From: Papilionanthe hookeriana x Papilionanthe teres
Lineage: Eukaryota > Streptophyta > Magnoliopsida > Asparagales > Orchidaceae
Reading direction: 5' to 3'
Assembly (NCBI GenBank): GCA_022702705.1
Contig: CM040434.1
Span: forward strand, 58,769,022-58,833,021
Length of the DNA stretch: 64,000 nucleotides
The notes under the pieces are model-generated. The model saw only the letters and a list, made by a program, of their open reading frames with translations. It ran no database searches and was not told where the DNA came from. Positions within the stretch are counted from its first letter, which is position 1. Every line of letters starts with the position of its first letter. This document shows, in pieces, positions 39,161 through 53,400 of this stretch. The position numbers and the translations under genes are program-made.

Positions 39161-39769
39161 AAATAAGTCAACTTTTGACCAAAAAGTTAATTTTGGTCAA
39201 AATGATCAATTTCTGACACAATGACCAATGTCGTTGACCAAAGTTAACTTTTAAAAGAATTCAACTTTGGATCAAAATAGTCAACTTTGACTTAAAAGCC
39301 ACTTTGTCAAAATGGTCAATTCTCGACCCAAATGTGTTAAATTTTGACAAAAAAATTAATTTTGCCAAAATAATCTAATTTTTCACCCAATGACAACCTA
39401 TCAATCTAACAAGTCAATCTTCGACCGAAAAGTCAACTTCGGGTAAAATGGTCAATCTTTGAACCAATGACAAACTCGTTGATCCAATATGTCAACTTCT
39501 GACCAAAAAGACAATTTTAGTCAAAATGGTCAATTCTTAACCTAATGACCTGCCCATGTCAATCCAATATGGTCAACTTTTGACCAAAAAGTCAATTTTG
39601 GTCAAAACAGTTAATTTTTAACCTAATGACCAATTATTGACCCAGAAAGCTAATGTCCGACCAAAAAGTTCACTTTGGTCAAAATGGTCAATCCTTGACC
39701 CATTGACCAACCCATTGACCCAATTGGTCAACTTTTGATCAAAATGTCAACTTTGGTCAAAATGATCAA

Positions 39770-42700
39770 TTTCGACCCAATGACCACCCATTGACCCAAT
39801 AGGTCAACTATTCAAAAAAGTCAATTTTGGTCAAAATGATCAATTTTTGAATCTAATGACCAATTATTGAGCCAATAAGTCAATCTCTGACCAAAAAGTC
39901 AACTTCGTCAAAATGGTCAATCCTCGACCTAATGACAAACCCATCGACTCCAATAGGTCAACTTTCGACCAAAAAGTCAATTTTGGTCAAAATAGTCAAT
40001 TCGACTTAATGACCAACCCATCGACCCAATAGATCAACTTTCGACCAAAAAGTCAATTTTGATCAAAATGATCAAACTCTCGACCCAATGACAGTCAATC
40101 TTTCGACCAAAAAGTCATACTTTGGTCAAAATGATCAACTTCGACCTAATGACCAACTCGGTGACCTAATAGGTTAACTTTTGACCAAAAAGTCAACTTT
40201 GGTCAAAATGGTTAATCCTTGACCCAATGACCAACCCTTTAACCCCAATAGGTAAACTATCGACCAAAAAGTCATTTTTGTTCAAAATAGTTAATTTTTG
40301 ACGTAATGACCACCTTATCGACCTAATAAGTCAACTCTCGACCAAAAAGTCAACTTTGGTCAAAATGGTCAATCCTCGACCTAATGACAAACCCATTGAC
40401 CCAATGAAGTTAATCTGACCAAAAAGCGATTTCGGTCAAAATAAGTCAATTTTTGACCTAATGAACACCCATCGACCCAATAGTCAACTTTGACCAAAAA
40501 GTCAACTTTGGTCAAAATGGTCAATTTTCGACCCAATGACTCAACTATCGACCCAATAGGTCAACTTTCGACCAAAAAGTCAATCTTCGAGTCAAAATGG
40601 TCAATTCTCAATCTAACCAACTCATCGACCAAATAGTCAACTTTCGATCAAAAGTCAACTTTGGTCAAAATGGTCAATTTCGACTTAATGACCAACCCGT
40701 CGACCCAATAGATCAACCTTTCACAAAAAAGTTAATTTTGGTCAAAATTGTCAAATTTTGACCTAATGACTAATTATTGACCCAATCAGTCAATCTCTAA
40801 CCAAAAAGTCAACTTTGGTCAAAATGGTCAATCTTAGACACAATGATAAACCCATAGACCCAATAAGTCAACTTTTGACCAAAAAGTCAATTTTAGTTAA
40901 AATAATCAGTTTTTGACCTAATGACCAACCCATCGATCCAATAGTCTAACTTTTGACCAAAAAGTCAACTTTGGTCAAAATGATCAATTTCCGACCCAAT
41001 GACCAACCCATTAACTCCAGGATCAAATTTCGACCAAAAATTCAATCTTTGGTCAAAATAGTCAATTCTTCGACCCAACTGACCAACCTCATTAACTAAA
41101 TAGGTCAAATCTTGACCAAAAAGTCAACTTTGGTCAAAATGGATCAATTTACGACTTAATGACCACCCCATTGACCCAATGGGTTAACTTTTGACTCAAA
41201 AATTCAATTTCGTCAAAATAAGTCAACTTTTGAACAAGAAAGTCATCTTCGGTCAAAATGTCAATCTCGACCCAATGACTCACCCCGTTCACCCAATAGG
41301 TTAACTTTTGACCAAAAATTCAATTTTGGTCAAAATAGTCAATTTTTGACCTAATGACCAATTATTGACCCAATAAGTCAATCTCTGACCAAAAAGTCAA
41401 CTTTGGTCAAAATGGTCAATCCTTGACCCAATGACAAACCCATTGACCCAATCAGTTAACTTTTGACCAAAAAGTCAATTTTGGTCAAAATAGTCAATTT
41501 TTGACCTAATGACCAACCCATCGACCTAATACGGTCAACTTTCGACCAAAAAGACAACTTTGGTCAAAATGGTCAATTTCTGACCCAATGACCAACCCTT
41601 GATCTCAATAAGTCAACTTTTGACCAAAAAGTCAACTTTGATCAAAATGGTCAATCCTTGACCCAATGACCAACCCATTGACCCAATAGGTCAACTTTTG
41701 ACCAAAAAGTCAACTTTCTGTCAAAATGATCAATTCTTGACCTAATGACCATCACAGTTCGACCCATCAGGGTCAACTCTTAATCTAAAAAGTCAATTTT
41801 GGTCAAAATAGTCAAATTTCGATCCGAATGACCAATTCATCGACATCTAATAAGCTCAATCTTCTGACCAAAATGTCAATCTTTAGTCAAAATGGTCGAC
41901 CTAATGTACAAATCCATCGAATCTAATAAGTCAACTTTTCACCAAAAAGACAATTTTGGTCAAAATGAGTGAATTTTTCGACTTAATCGACTACCCATTG
42001 ATCCTAATAGCTTAACTTTTGACTCAAAAAAGTCAACTTTGGTCAAAATAGCTCAATTTTTGATCCAATGACCAACCCATTGAATCTAATAGATCAATTT
42101 TTGACCAAAAAGTCAACTTTCATCAAAATGGTCAATTCTCAATCCTAACGACCAACTCATTAACTAAAAAAGTCAACTTTTGACCAAAAAGTCAACTTTG
42201 GTCAAAATGAACAATTTCTGACCCAATGACCACACCTTTGATCCACTGGGTTAACTTTTGACAAAAAATTCAATTTTGCTCAAAATGGTTCAACTTTTGA
42301 ACAAAAAGTCATCTTTAGTCAAAATGGTTAATTTCTGACCCAATGAACTATCTCCTAGTCGACCTAATCGAATAATCTTTCGACTCAAAAATTCAATTTT
42401 GGCCAAAATAGCTCAATTTTCGACCTAATGACCAACTCGTCGACCCAATAAGTCAATCTTTGACTAAAAAAGTCAACCTTGAATCGACTAAATGATTCAA
42501 TCCTTGACCCAATGAGTCAACTTTCGACCAAAAGTCAACTTTGGTTAAAATAGTCAATATTTGACCTAATGACCAACCCATTGACCCACGTAGTCAACTT
42601 TTGACTAAAAAGTCAATTTTGGTCAAATAATAGTCAATTTAATGACCTAACAGTCGATCCATTGATCCTAGTCAAGACTCGATCTTTGACCATAAATGGT

Positions 42701-42780
42701 TAACATTTTCGAATCTAACAATGTCAACTTTGATCACTAGACTGATGATCAACCTATTGACCAAAAAGTCAACTTTGGAA
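39770..42780 (+). other. Longest discontinuous run of TCGA-type patches
   Basis: Alternating clean and altered monomers. The altered ones have TCGACC, TCGACCTAATG and extra or missing single bases (for example near 41,820-41,990 and 42,620-42,780). The last 160 bp is the most disordered satellite in the window. No boundary repeats or target duplications mark the patch, so it is not an insertion. Confidence 0.65.
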
Positions 42781-43499
42781 AAAATGGTCAATCCTTGACC
42801 AAGTGACTAACCCATTTAACCTAATAGGTCAACTTTTGGCCAAAAAATCAATTTAGGTCAAAATAGTCAATTTTTGAATCAATGACCAATTATTGACCCA
42901 ATAAGTCAATCTCTGACAAAAAAGTTACTTTTGGTTAAAATGGTCAATCCTTCACCCAATGACAAACCCTTGATCCAATTTGTCAACTTTTGACCAAAAA
43001 GTCAATTTTGGTCAAAAATAGTCATATTTTGACCTAATGCAACTCTCGACAAAAATAATCTGATCCTTGACCTAATGACCAACTATTAACCTAAAAGGTC
43101 AACCTTTGACCAGAAAGTCAATTTCGTTCAAAATAGTCAATTTTTGAATTAATGATCAATTATTGACCCAATAAGTCAATCTCTGACTAAAAAGTCAACT
43201 TTGGTAAAAATGGTCAATTTTTGACCCAATGATCAACCCATTAACCCAATTGGTCAACTTTAGACCAAAAAGTCAACTTCAGTCAAAATGATCAATCCTT
43301 GACCCAATGACCAACCCATTGGCCTAATAAGTCAACTTTTGACCAAAAGTCAATTTTGGTCAAAATAGTCATTTTTTGAATTAATGACCAATTATTGACT
43401 CGAAAATTTAATATCTGACCAAAAAGTCAACTTTCGTCAAAATGGTTAATCCTTGACCCAATGACAAACCCATTGACCCAACATGTCAACTTTTGACCA

Positions 43500-46400
43500 A
43501 AAAGTCAATTATGGTCAAAATGATCAATTTTTAACCTAATGACCACCAATGACCCAATAGGTCAACTTTTGACCAAAAAGTTAACTTTGATCAAAATGGA
43601 CAATTTTTAACCAACTCATTGACCAAATAGGTCAAATTTTGACCAGAAAGTCAACTTTGGTCAAAATTGTCAATTTCTGACCCAATGACCTCCCCGTTGA
43701 GCCATTAGGTAAACTTTTTGATCAAAAATTTAATTTTAGTCAAAATAGACAATTTTTGACCTAATGACACTTTATTGACCCAATAAGTTAATCGCTGACA
43801 AAAAAGTCATCTTTGGTTAAAATGGTCAATCATTGACCCAATGATAAACACATTGACCCAATATGTCAACTTTTGACCAAAAAGTCAATTTTGGTCAAAA
43901 TAATCAATGTTTGACCTAATGTCCACCCATTAACGCAATAGGTTAACTTTTGACAAAAAAAGTCAACTTTGGTCAAAATGGTCATTTTTTGACCCATTGA
44001 CCCAATAGATCAAATTTTGACAAAAAGGTCATCTCCGGTATAAATGGTCAATTCTTGGAACAACTACCAACTCATTGACCAAAAAGATTAACTTTTGACA
44101 AAAAAAAACAACTTTAGTCAAAATGGTCGATTTCGACGCTAACGCCACCGTCAGTTAACAATGGATCAACTTTTGACCAAAAATTTAATTTTGGACAAAA
44201 TAATCAATTTTTGACCAAATGACTAATTAATGACCTAATAAGTCAACCTCTGACCAAAAAGTCAACACTGGTCAAAATGGTCAATCATTGACCCAATGAC
44301 TAACCCATTGACCAAATAAGTAAACTTTTGACCAAAAAATTAATTTTGGACAAAGTAGTCAATTTTAGACCTGATGACAAATTTTTGACCCAGTAAGCCA
44401 ATCTCTGACAAAAAAGTTAACTTTGGTCAAAATGGTTAATCTTTGACCGAATGACCAACCCATTGACCCAATAGGTCAACTTTTGACCAAAAAGTCAACT
44501 TTGGTCAAAATGATCAATCCCTGACCCAATGACCAACCCATCGGCCTAATAGGTCAACTTTTGACCAAAAAGTCAATTTTAGTCAAAATAAACAAATTTT
44601 GAATCTAATTGACCAATTATTGACCAATAAGTCAATCTCGACAAAAAGTTGACTTTGGTCAAAATGGTCAATCCTTGATCTGATGACAAACCCATTGACA
44701 CAATAAGTCAACATTTGACCAGAAAGTCAATTTTTGACAAAATAACCACCCATTGACCCAATAGTTCAACTTTTAAACAAAAAGTCAACTTTGGTCAAAA
44801 TGGTCAATTTTTGACCCAATGACAAACCCATCGAACACAATAGATCAACTTTTGACTAAAAAGCCATCTTCGGTCAAAAATAGCTAAATTCTTAACCTAA
44901 CTGACCAAGTCATCGACCAAATAAGTTGACTTCTGACCAAAAAGTCAACTTTGGTCAAAATGGACCAATGCTAATGACACTTGACTGATCGATTAACTAT
45001 CGACTAAAAATTCAATTTTGCTCCAAATAGTCAACTTTTGAACAAAAGTCATCTTTGGTCAAATGGACTAATCTACTGACTTCCGTTAATAGTGATTAAC
45101 TTTTCGACCAAAAAATTCAATTTTGGCTCAAAATATTCATTTTCGACTACTGAACAATTATCGACCCAATAAGTCGATCTACGACCAAAAGACAACTTTG
45201 GTCAAAATGGATCAATCCTTCACCTAATGACAAACCCATCGACCCAATATGTCAACTTTTGACCTAATAGTCAACATTTGGTCAAAATAAGTCAATTTTT
45301 GTCTTAATGACTACCTCATTGACACCAATAGATCGAATTTTCGATCAAAAAGACAATTTTGGTCAAAATAAGCAAATTTTAACCTAATGACCAATTATTG
45401 ACCCAGTTAGCTAATCTCTGACTAAAAAGTTAACTTTGGCTAAAATGATCAATCCTTGACCTAATGACCAACCCATTGACTCAATATGTCAACTTTTGAC
45501 CAAAAAGTCAACTTTGGTTAAAAAGATCAATCCTTGACCGAATGACCAACCCATTGGCTTAGTAGGTCAACTTTTGATCAAAAAGTCAATTTTTGTCAAA
45601 ATAGTCAATTTTTGACTTAATGACCAAAGTCAATCTCTCACCAAAAAGTTAACTTTGGTCAAAATGGTCAATCCTTGGCCTAATTACCAACTCAATGACC
45701 CAATAGGTCAACTTTTGATCAAAAAGTCAATTTTGGTGAAAATAGTTCAATTTTGACCTAATGACCAATCGATCCAATATGTAACTTTTAACCAAAAAGT
45801 CAAATTTTAACCTAAATGACCAATTATCGACTCTAATAAGTCAATCAATCGTACCAAAAAGTCAACTTTTGTCAAAATGCGTCAATCATCGACCGAATGA
45901 CAAACCCATTAACTACAATAGGTCAATCTTTTGAACAAAAAATCAATTTTGTCAAAATAGTACACTTTTTGAGCTAATGACACACCACTTGACCCAATAA
46001 GCTCAACTTTTGACCGAAAAGTCAACTTTGGTCAAAATGGTCAATTGTCTGACCTGAATGACCAACCGATTGAATCCAATAGATCAACTTTGACCAAAAA
46101 GTCATCTTTGGTCAAAATGGTCGATTCCGACCCAACTGCTAACTCATTGACTAAATGAGTCAACATTTCGATCAAAAGTCAATTTTGGTCAAAATGGACA
46201 ATTTCTGACCCAATGACCACCCCGTTGACCTAATGTGTTAACTTTTGACCAAAAATTCAATTTTGTCAAAATAGGTCAACTTTTGACTAGAAGTCATCTT
46301 TGGTCAAAATTATTAACTTCTGACCCAATGACTCTTTCATTGACCCAATGGGTAAACTTTTGACCAAAAATTCATTTTTGGCCAAAATAGTCAATTTTTG

Positions 46401-47485
46401 ACCTAATGACAAATTATTGACCCCATAAGTCAATCTCTGACCAAAAACTCAACTTTGGTCAAAATGGTCAATCCTTGACCCAATGAAAAACCCATTGACC
46501 CAATATGTCAACTTCTGACCAAAAAGTCAATTTTGGTCAAAATAGTCAATTTTTAACTTAATGACTACCCATTGACCCAATAAGTCAACTTTTGACCAAA
46601 AAGTCAATTTTGGTCAAAATAGTCAATTTTTAATCTAATGACCAATTATTGACCCAATAAGCCAATCTCTGACCAAAAAGTCAACTTTGGTCAAAATGGT
46701 CAATCCTTGACCCAATGACCAACATATTGACCCAATAGGTCAACTATTGACCAAAAAGTCAAATTTGGTCAAAAGGATCAACCCTTGAACCAATGACCAA
46801 CACATTGGCCTAATAGGTCAACTTTTAACCGAAAAGGCAATTTTGGTCGAAATAGTCAATTTTGACCTAATGACCAATTATCGACCTAATTAGCCAATCT
46901 TTGACTAAAAAGTCAACTTTGGTCAAAATTGTCAATCCTTGACCCAATGACAAACTCAATTGACCCAATAGGTCAACTTTTGACCAAAAAGTCAATTTTG
47001 GTCAAAATAGTCAATTTTGACCTAACGACCACCAATTGACCCAATATGTCAACTTTTGACCAAAAAGTCAATTTGGTCAAAATAGTCAATTTTTTACCGA
47101 ATGACTAACCCATTGACCCAATAGGTCAACTTTTGACAAAAAGTCATCTTTGGTCAAAATGGTCAATTACCCGATTACCAACTCAATTGGCCAAATAAAG
47201 TCGACCTTGACAAAAAGTCAACTTTGGTCAAAATGGTCAATTTCTGACCCAATGACCACCCCGTTGACCCATTGGGTTAACTTTTAACTAAAAATTTAGT
47301 TTTGGTCAAAAAAGTCAAATTTTGACCTAATGACCAGTTATTGACCCAATAGTCAATCACTGAACAAAAAGTCAACTTTGGTCAAATTGCTCAATCCTTG
47401 ACCCAATGACAAAACCATTAACCCAATAGGTCAATTTTTGGCCAAAAAGTCAATTTTGGTCAAAATAGTCAATTTTTGACCTAAT
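43500..47485 (+). repeat. Satellite block zeta, copy 2, and linker
   Basis: Partner of 35,000-38,300 at an offset of 8.44-8.74 kb. It is more irregular than copy 1. Near 44,135-44,165 and 44,960-45,000 whole phrases are scrambled (GACGCTAACGCCACCG replaces the usual GACCCAATGACCACC-type phrase), while the flanks remain normal. 46,900-47,485 is an ordinary linker of standard monomers leading into block delta copy 2. Confidence 0.68.
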
Positions 47486-50400
47486 GACCACCCATTGACC
47501 CAATAGGTCAACTTTTGACAAAAAAGTCAACTTTGGTCAAAATGGTCAATTTTTGACCCAATGACCAACCCATTGACCCAATATGTCAACTTTTGACTAA
47601 AAAGTCATCTTTGGTCAAAATGGTCAATTTTGACCCAATTACCAACTCATTGACCAAAGACAAACCTTGACTAAAAAGTAAACTTTGGTCAAAATGGTGA
47701 ATTTCTGATAACTACGCTGTGGACCCATTAGGTTAACTTTTGACTAAAAAATTTGTTTTGATCAAAAAAGTTAAATTTTGACCTAATGACCAATTATCGA
47801 CTCGATAAGTCAATCTCTCGACCAAAAAGTTAACTTTGGTCAAAATGGCCAATCGTCGATCAAATGACCAACCCATCGAACCAATGGATCAATTTTTGAC
47901 CAAAAAGTTATCTTCGGTCAAAATGGTCAATTCTTGACCCAATTACCAACTCATTGAACAAATAGGTTAAGTTTTGACCAAAAAGTCAACTTTGATAAAA
48001 AAGGACAATTTCTGACCGAATGACAACCCCATTGACCCAATTGGTTACCATTTGACCAAGAATTCAATTTTAGTCAAAATAAGTCAACTTTTGACCAAAA
48101 ATCAACTTTCGTCGAAAATGGTCAAATGTCACCGACCCATGACCACCCCGTTGACTCCAATGAGTTAACTTCTGACCACAAATTCAATTTTGGCCAAAAT
48201 AGACAATTTTTGACCTAATGACTAATTATTGACCCAATAAGTCAATCTTGGACCAAAAAGTCAACTTTGGTAAAAAAGGTCAATCCTTGACCCAATGATA
48301 AACTCATTGACCCAATATGTCAACTTTTAACCAAAAAGTCAATTTTGGTCAAAATAGTCAATTTTTTACTTAATGACCACCCATTGACCCAATTGGTCAA
48401 CTTATTACCAAAAACTCAATTTTTGTCAAAATAGTTAATTTTTAACCTAATGACCAATTATTGACCCAGAAAGCCAATCTCTGACCAAAAAGTCAACTTT
48501 GGTCAAAATGGTCAATCCTTGACCCAATGACCAACCCATTGACCCAATAGGTCAACTTTTGACCAAAAAGTCAACTTTGGTCAAAATGATTAAATCTTTG
48601 ACCCAATGACCAACCCATTGGCCTAATAAGTCAACTTTTGACCAAAAAATCAATTTTGGTCAAAATAGTCAATTTTTGAATTAATGACCAATTATTAACC
48701 CAAGAAGTCAATCTCTGACCAAAAAGTAAACATTGGTAGAAATGGTCAATCCTTGACCCAATGACAAACCCATTGACCTAATAGGTCAACATTTGACCGA
48801 AAAGTCAATTTTGGTCAAAATAGTCAATTATTTGACCAAATGATCACCCATTGACCAGGTCAACTTTTGACCAAAAAGCCAACTTAGGTCAAAATGGTCA
48901 TTTTTTCATCTGATGACCTATCCATTGACCCAATAGGTCAACTTTGGACAAAAAAGTCATATTTGGTCAAAATGGTCAATTCCTGGCCCTATTACCAACA
49001 AATTGGTCAAAATGGTCAATTTCTGACCCAATGACCACCCCGTTCACCCATTGGGTTAACTTTTGACAAAAATACAATTTTGGTCAAAAAGTCAATTTTT
49101 GACATAATGACCAATTATTGACCCAATAAGTAATCTCTGACCAAAAAGTCAACTTTGGTCAAAATGGTCAATCCTTGAACAAATAACAAACCCATTGACC
49201 CAATAGGTCAACTTTTGACCAAAAAGTCAATTTTGGTCAAAACAGTCAATTTTTAACCGGATGAGCACACATTGACCCAATAGGTCAACTTTTGACCAAA
49301 AAGTCAATCTTAATGGTCAATTTTTAACCCAATAGATCAACTTTTGACCAAAAAGTCATCTTCGGTCAAAATGGTCATTTCTTGACCCAAGTACCAACTC
49401 ATTGACCAAATAGGTCAACTTTTGACCAAAAAGTCAACTTCGGTCAAAATGGTCAATTTCTTAACCAATGACCATCCCGTTCACCCATTGAGTTAACATT
49501 TGACTAAAAATTCAGTTTTGGTAAAAAAAAGTCAAATTTTGACCTAAAGACCAATTATTGACCCAATAAGTCAATCTCTGACCAAAATGTCAACTTTGGT
49601 CAAAATGGTAAATCCTTGACCCAATGACAAACCCATTGACCAATTAGCTCAATTTTTGACCTAAAAGTCAATTTTAGTCACAATAGTCAATTTTTGACCT
49701 AATGACCCCCCATTGACCCAATAGTTCAACTTTTGACCAAAAAGTCAACTTTGGTCAAAATGGTCAATTTTGACCCAATGACCAACCCATTGACCCAATA
49801 GATCAACTTTTGACCAAAAAGTCATCTTCGGTCAAAATAGTCAATTCTTGACCCAATTACCAACTCATTGACCAAATGGTCAACTTTTGACCAAAAAGTC
49901 AACTTTGGTCAAAATGGACAATTTCTGACCGAATGACCACCCCATTAACCCAATGGGCTAAATTTTGGAAAAAAATTCAATTTTGCTCAAAATGGTTAAT
50001 TTCTGACCCAATGACCCCCCGTTAACTTTTAACCAAAAATTTAATTTTGGCCAAAATAGTCAATTTTTTACCTAATGACCCAATACGTCAATCTCTGACC
50101 AAAAATTCAACTTTGGTCAAAATTGTCAATCCTTGACCCAACGAAAAACCCTTTGACCCGATATGCCAACTTTTGACAAAAATGGTCATTTTTTGACTTA
50201 ATGACCACCCATTGACCCAATAGGTCGGCTTTTGACCAAAAAGTCAATTTTGGTCAAAATAATCAATTTTTAGCCTGTTGATCAATTATTGGCCCAGTCA
50301 GCCAATCTCAGTCTAAAAAGTCAACTTTGGTTAAAATGGTCAATCTTTGACCCAATGACCAACCGATTGACCCAAAAGGTCAACTTTTGACCAAAAAGTC

Positions 50401-53400
50401 AACTTTGGTCAAAAAGATCAATCCTTGACCCAAAGACCAACCCATCAGCCTAATAGGTCAAATTTTGACCAAAAGTCAATTTTGGTCAAAATAGTCAATT
50501 TTTGACTTAATGACCAATTATTGACTCAATAAGTCAATCTCTGACCAAAAAGTCAACTTTGGACCCAATTACCAACTCATTGACCCAATAAGTCAATCTC
50601 TGACTAAAAAGTCAATCTTTGTCAAAATAGTCAATTTTTGACCTAATGACCACCCATTGGCCCAATATGTCAACGTTTGACCAAAAAGTCAACTTTGGTC
50701 GAAAAGGTCAATTTTTTACCCAATGACCAACTCAATGACCCAATAGGTCATTTTTTGACTAAAAAGTCATCTTTGGTCAAAATGGTCAATTGTTGACTCA
50801 ATTACCAACTCATTGACCAAATAAGTCAACCTTTGACCAAAAAGTCAACTTTGGTCAAAATGATCAATTTCTGACCCAACGACCATCCCGTTGACCGATT
50901 GGGTTAACTTTTGACTAAAAATTCAGTCTTGGTAAAAAAAGTCAATTTTTCACCTAATGACCAATTATTGACCCAATAAATCAATCTCTGACCAAAAGTC
51001 AACTTTGGTCAAAATGGTAAATCCTTGACCCAATGACAAACCCATTTACCCAATAGGCCAATTTTTGACCAAAAGGTCAATTTTGGTCAAAATAGTCAAT
51101 TTTTGACCTAATGACCACCCATTGACCCAATATTTCAACTTTTGATCAAAAAGTCAACTTTGGTCAAAATGGTCAATTGTTAACCCAATGACCAACCCAT
51201 TGAACCAATAGATCAACTTTTGACCAAAAAGTCATCTTTGGTCAAAATGGTCAATTCATGACCCAATTACCAACTCATTGACCAAATAAGTCAACATTTG
51301 ACTAAAAAGTCAACTTTGGTCAAAATGGTCAATTTCTGACCCAATGAGCACCCTCGTTAACTCTAACGTGTTAACTTTTCGACCAAAAAATTCAATTTTG
51401 GTCAAAATAGTCAACTTTTGACCAAAAGTTCATCTTTGGTCAAAATGGTCAATTTCGACCCAATGACCACTCCCATCGACTCAATGGGTTAACTTTTGAC
51501 CAAAAATTCAACTTTGGTCAAAATAATCAATTTTCGACCTAATGACCGATTATTGATCCAATAAGTCAATCTTCGACCAAAAAGTCAACTTTGGTCAAAA
51601 TGGTCAATCCTTCACCCGATCGAAAACCCATTGACCCAATAGGTCAACTTCGACCAAAAAGTCAATTTTGGTCAAAATAATCGAATTTTTAACTGAATGA
51701 CTCACCAATTGACCCAATAGATCAACTTTTGACAAAATAGTCGATTTTTGACCTAATGACCAATTATCGATCCACAAGAAAGCCAATCTCTACAACAAAA
51801 GTCAACTTTGGTCAAAATGGTCAATCTTGATCCAATGACCAACCCATCGATCCAATAGGTCAACTTTTCGACCAAAAAGTCAACTTTGGTCAAAATGATC
51901 AATCTTGACCGAAGACCAACCCATTGGCCTAATATGTCAACTTTTGACCAAAAAGTCAATTTTGGTCAAAATAGTCAATTTTTTACTTAATGACCAATTA
52001 TTAACCCAAAAAGTCAATCTCAGACCAAAAAGTTAACTTTGGTCAAAATGGTCAATCATTGACACAATTACTAACTCAATGACCCATAAGGTCAACTTTT
52101 GACCAAAAAGTCAATTTTGGTCAAAATAGTCAATTTTTGACCTAATGACCACCCATTGCCCAATAGGTCAACTTTTGACCAAAAAGTCAACTTTAGTCAA
52201 AATAGTCAATTTTTACCTAATGACTAACCCATCGATCTAATAGATCAACTTTTGACAAAAAAGTCATCTTTGGTCAAAATGGTCAATTTTCGACCTAATT
52301 ACCAACTCATTGGCCAAATAGTCAACCTTTAACCAAAAAGTCAACTTTGGTCAAAATGGTCAAATTCTGATCTAATGACCACTCCGTCAACCCATCAGGT
52401 TAACTTTTCGACTAAAAATTTAATTTTGGTCAAAAAAAGTCAAATTTTGACCTAATGACCAATTATTAACCCAATAAGTCAATCACTGACCAAAAAGTCA
52501 ACTTTGGTCAAAATGCTCAATCCTTGACCCAACGATAAAACCATTAACCCAATAGGTCAATTTTTGGCCAAAAAGTCAATTTTTGTGAAAATAGTCAATT
52601 TTCGACCTAATGACCACCCATTGATCCTATAGTTCAAAATGATCAATTGTTAACCCAATGAGCAACCCATTGAACCAATAGATCATCTTTTGACCAAAAA
52701 ATCATCTTCGGTCAAAATGGTCAATTCTTGACCCACCTACCAACTCATTGAGCAAATAGGTCAACTTTTGACCAAAAAGCCAATTTTGGTCAAAATGAAC
52801 AATTTCTGACCCAATGACCACCCCGTTGACCCAGTGAGTTAACCTTTGACCAAAAATTCAACTTTGGTCAAAATAGGCCAACTTTTGACTAAAAAGTCAT
52901 CTTTGGTCAAAATGGTGAATTTCTGACCCAATGATACTCCCACTGACCCAATGTGTTAACTTTTGACCAAAAATTCAATATTGGCCAAAATAGTCTATTT
53001 TTGACCTAATGACAAACTGTTGACCCAATAAGTCAATCTCCGACCAAAAGTCAACTTTGGTCAAAATGGTCCATCCTTTACCCAATGACAAACCCATTGA
53101 CACAACATGTCATCTTCTGACCAAAAAGTCAATTTTGGTCAAAATAGTCAATTTTTAACTTAATGACTACCCATTGACCCAATAAGTCAACTTTCGACAA
53201 AAAAGTCAATTTTGATAAAAGTAGTCAATTTTTAACCTAATGACCAATTATTTACCCAGTAAGCCAATCTCTGACCAAAAAGTCAACTTTGGTAAAAAAA
53301 AGTCAATCTTGACCCAATGACCAACCCATTGACCGAATAGGTCAACTTTTGACCAAAAAGTCAATTTTTGTAAAAAAAGATCAATACTTGACCCAATGAC

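Larger units (their letters stand above)
38301..43499 (+). repeat. Irregular satellite segment
   Basis: Still recognisable 78-bp monomers in the same direction, but with many small indels and TCGAC forms, worst at 42,340-42,780 where monomer boundaries are hard to follow. Clean stretches (for example 41,290-41,520 and 42,860-43,000) have normal monomers. I found no inserted element, gene or RNA in it. Whether the irregularity is real decay or consensus error cannot be decided from the sequence alone. Confidence 0.7.

Noticed and set aside
42620..42780. Possible inserted element in disordered satellite
   Set aside because: No terminal repeats or target duplication; fragments of TTGAC, GTCAA and AATGACC are still present, so it is scrambled satellite or consensus error.
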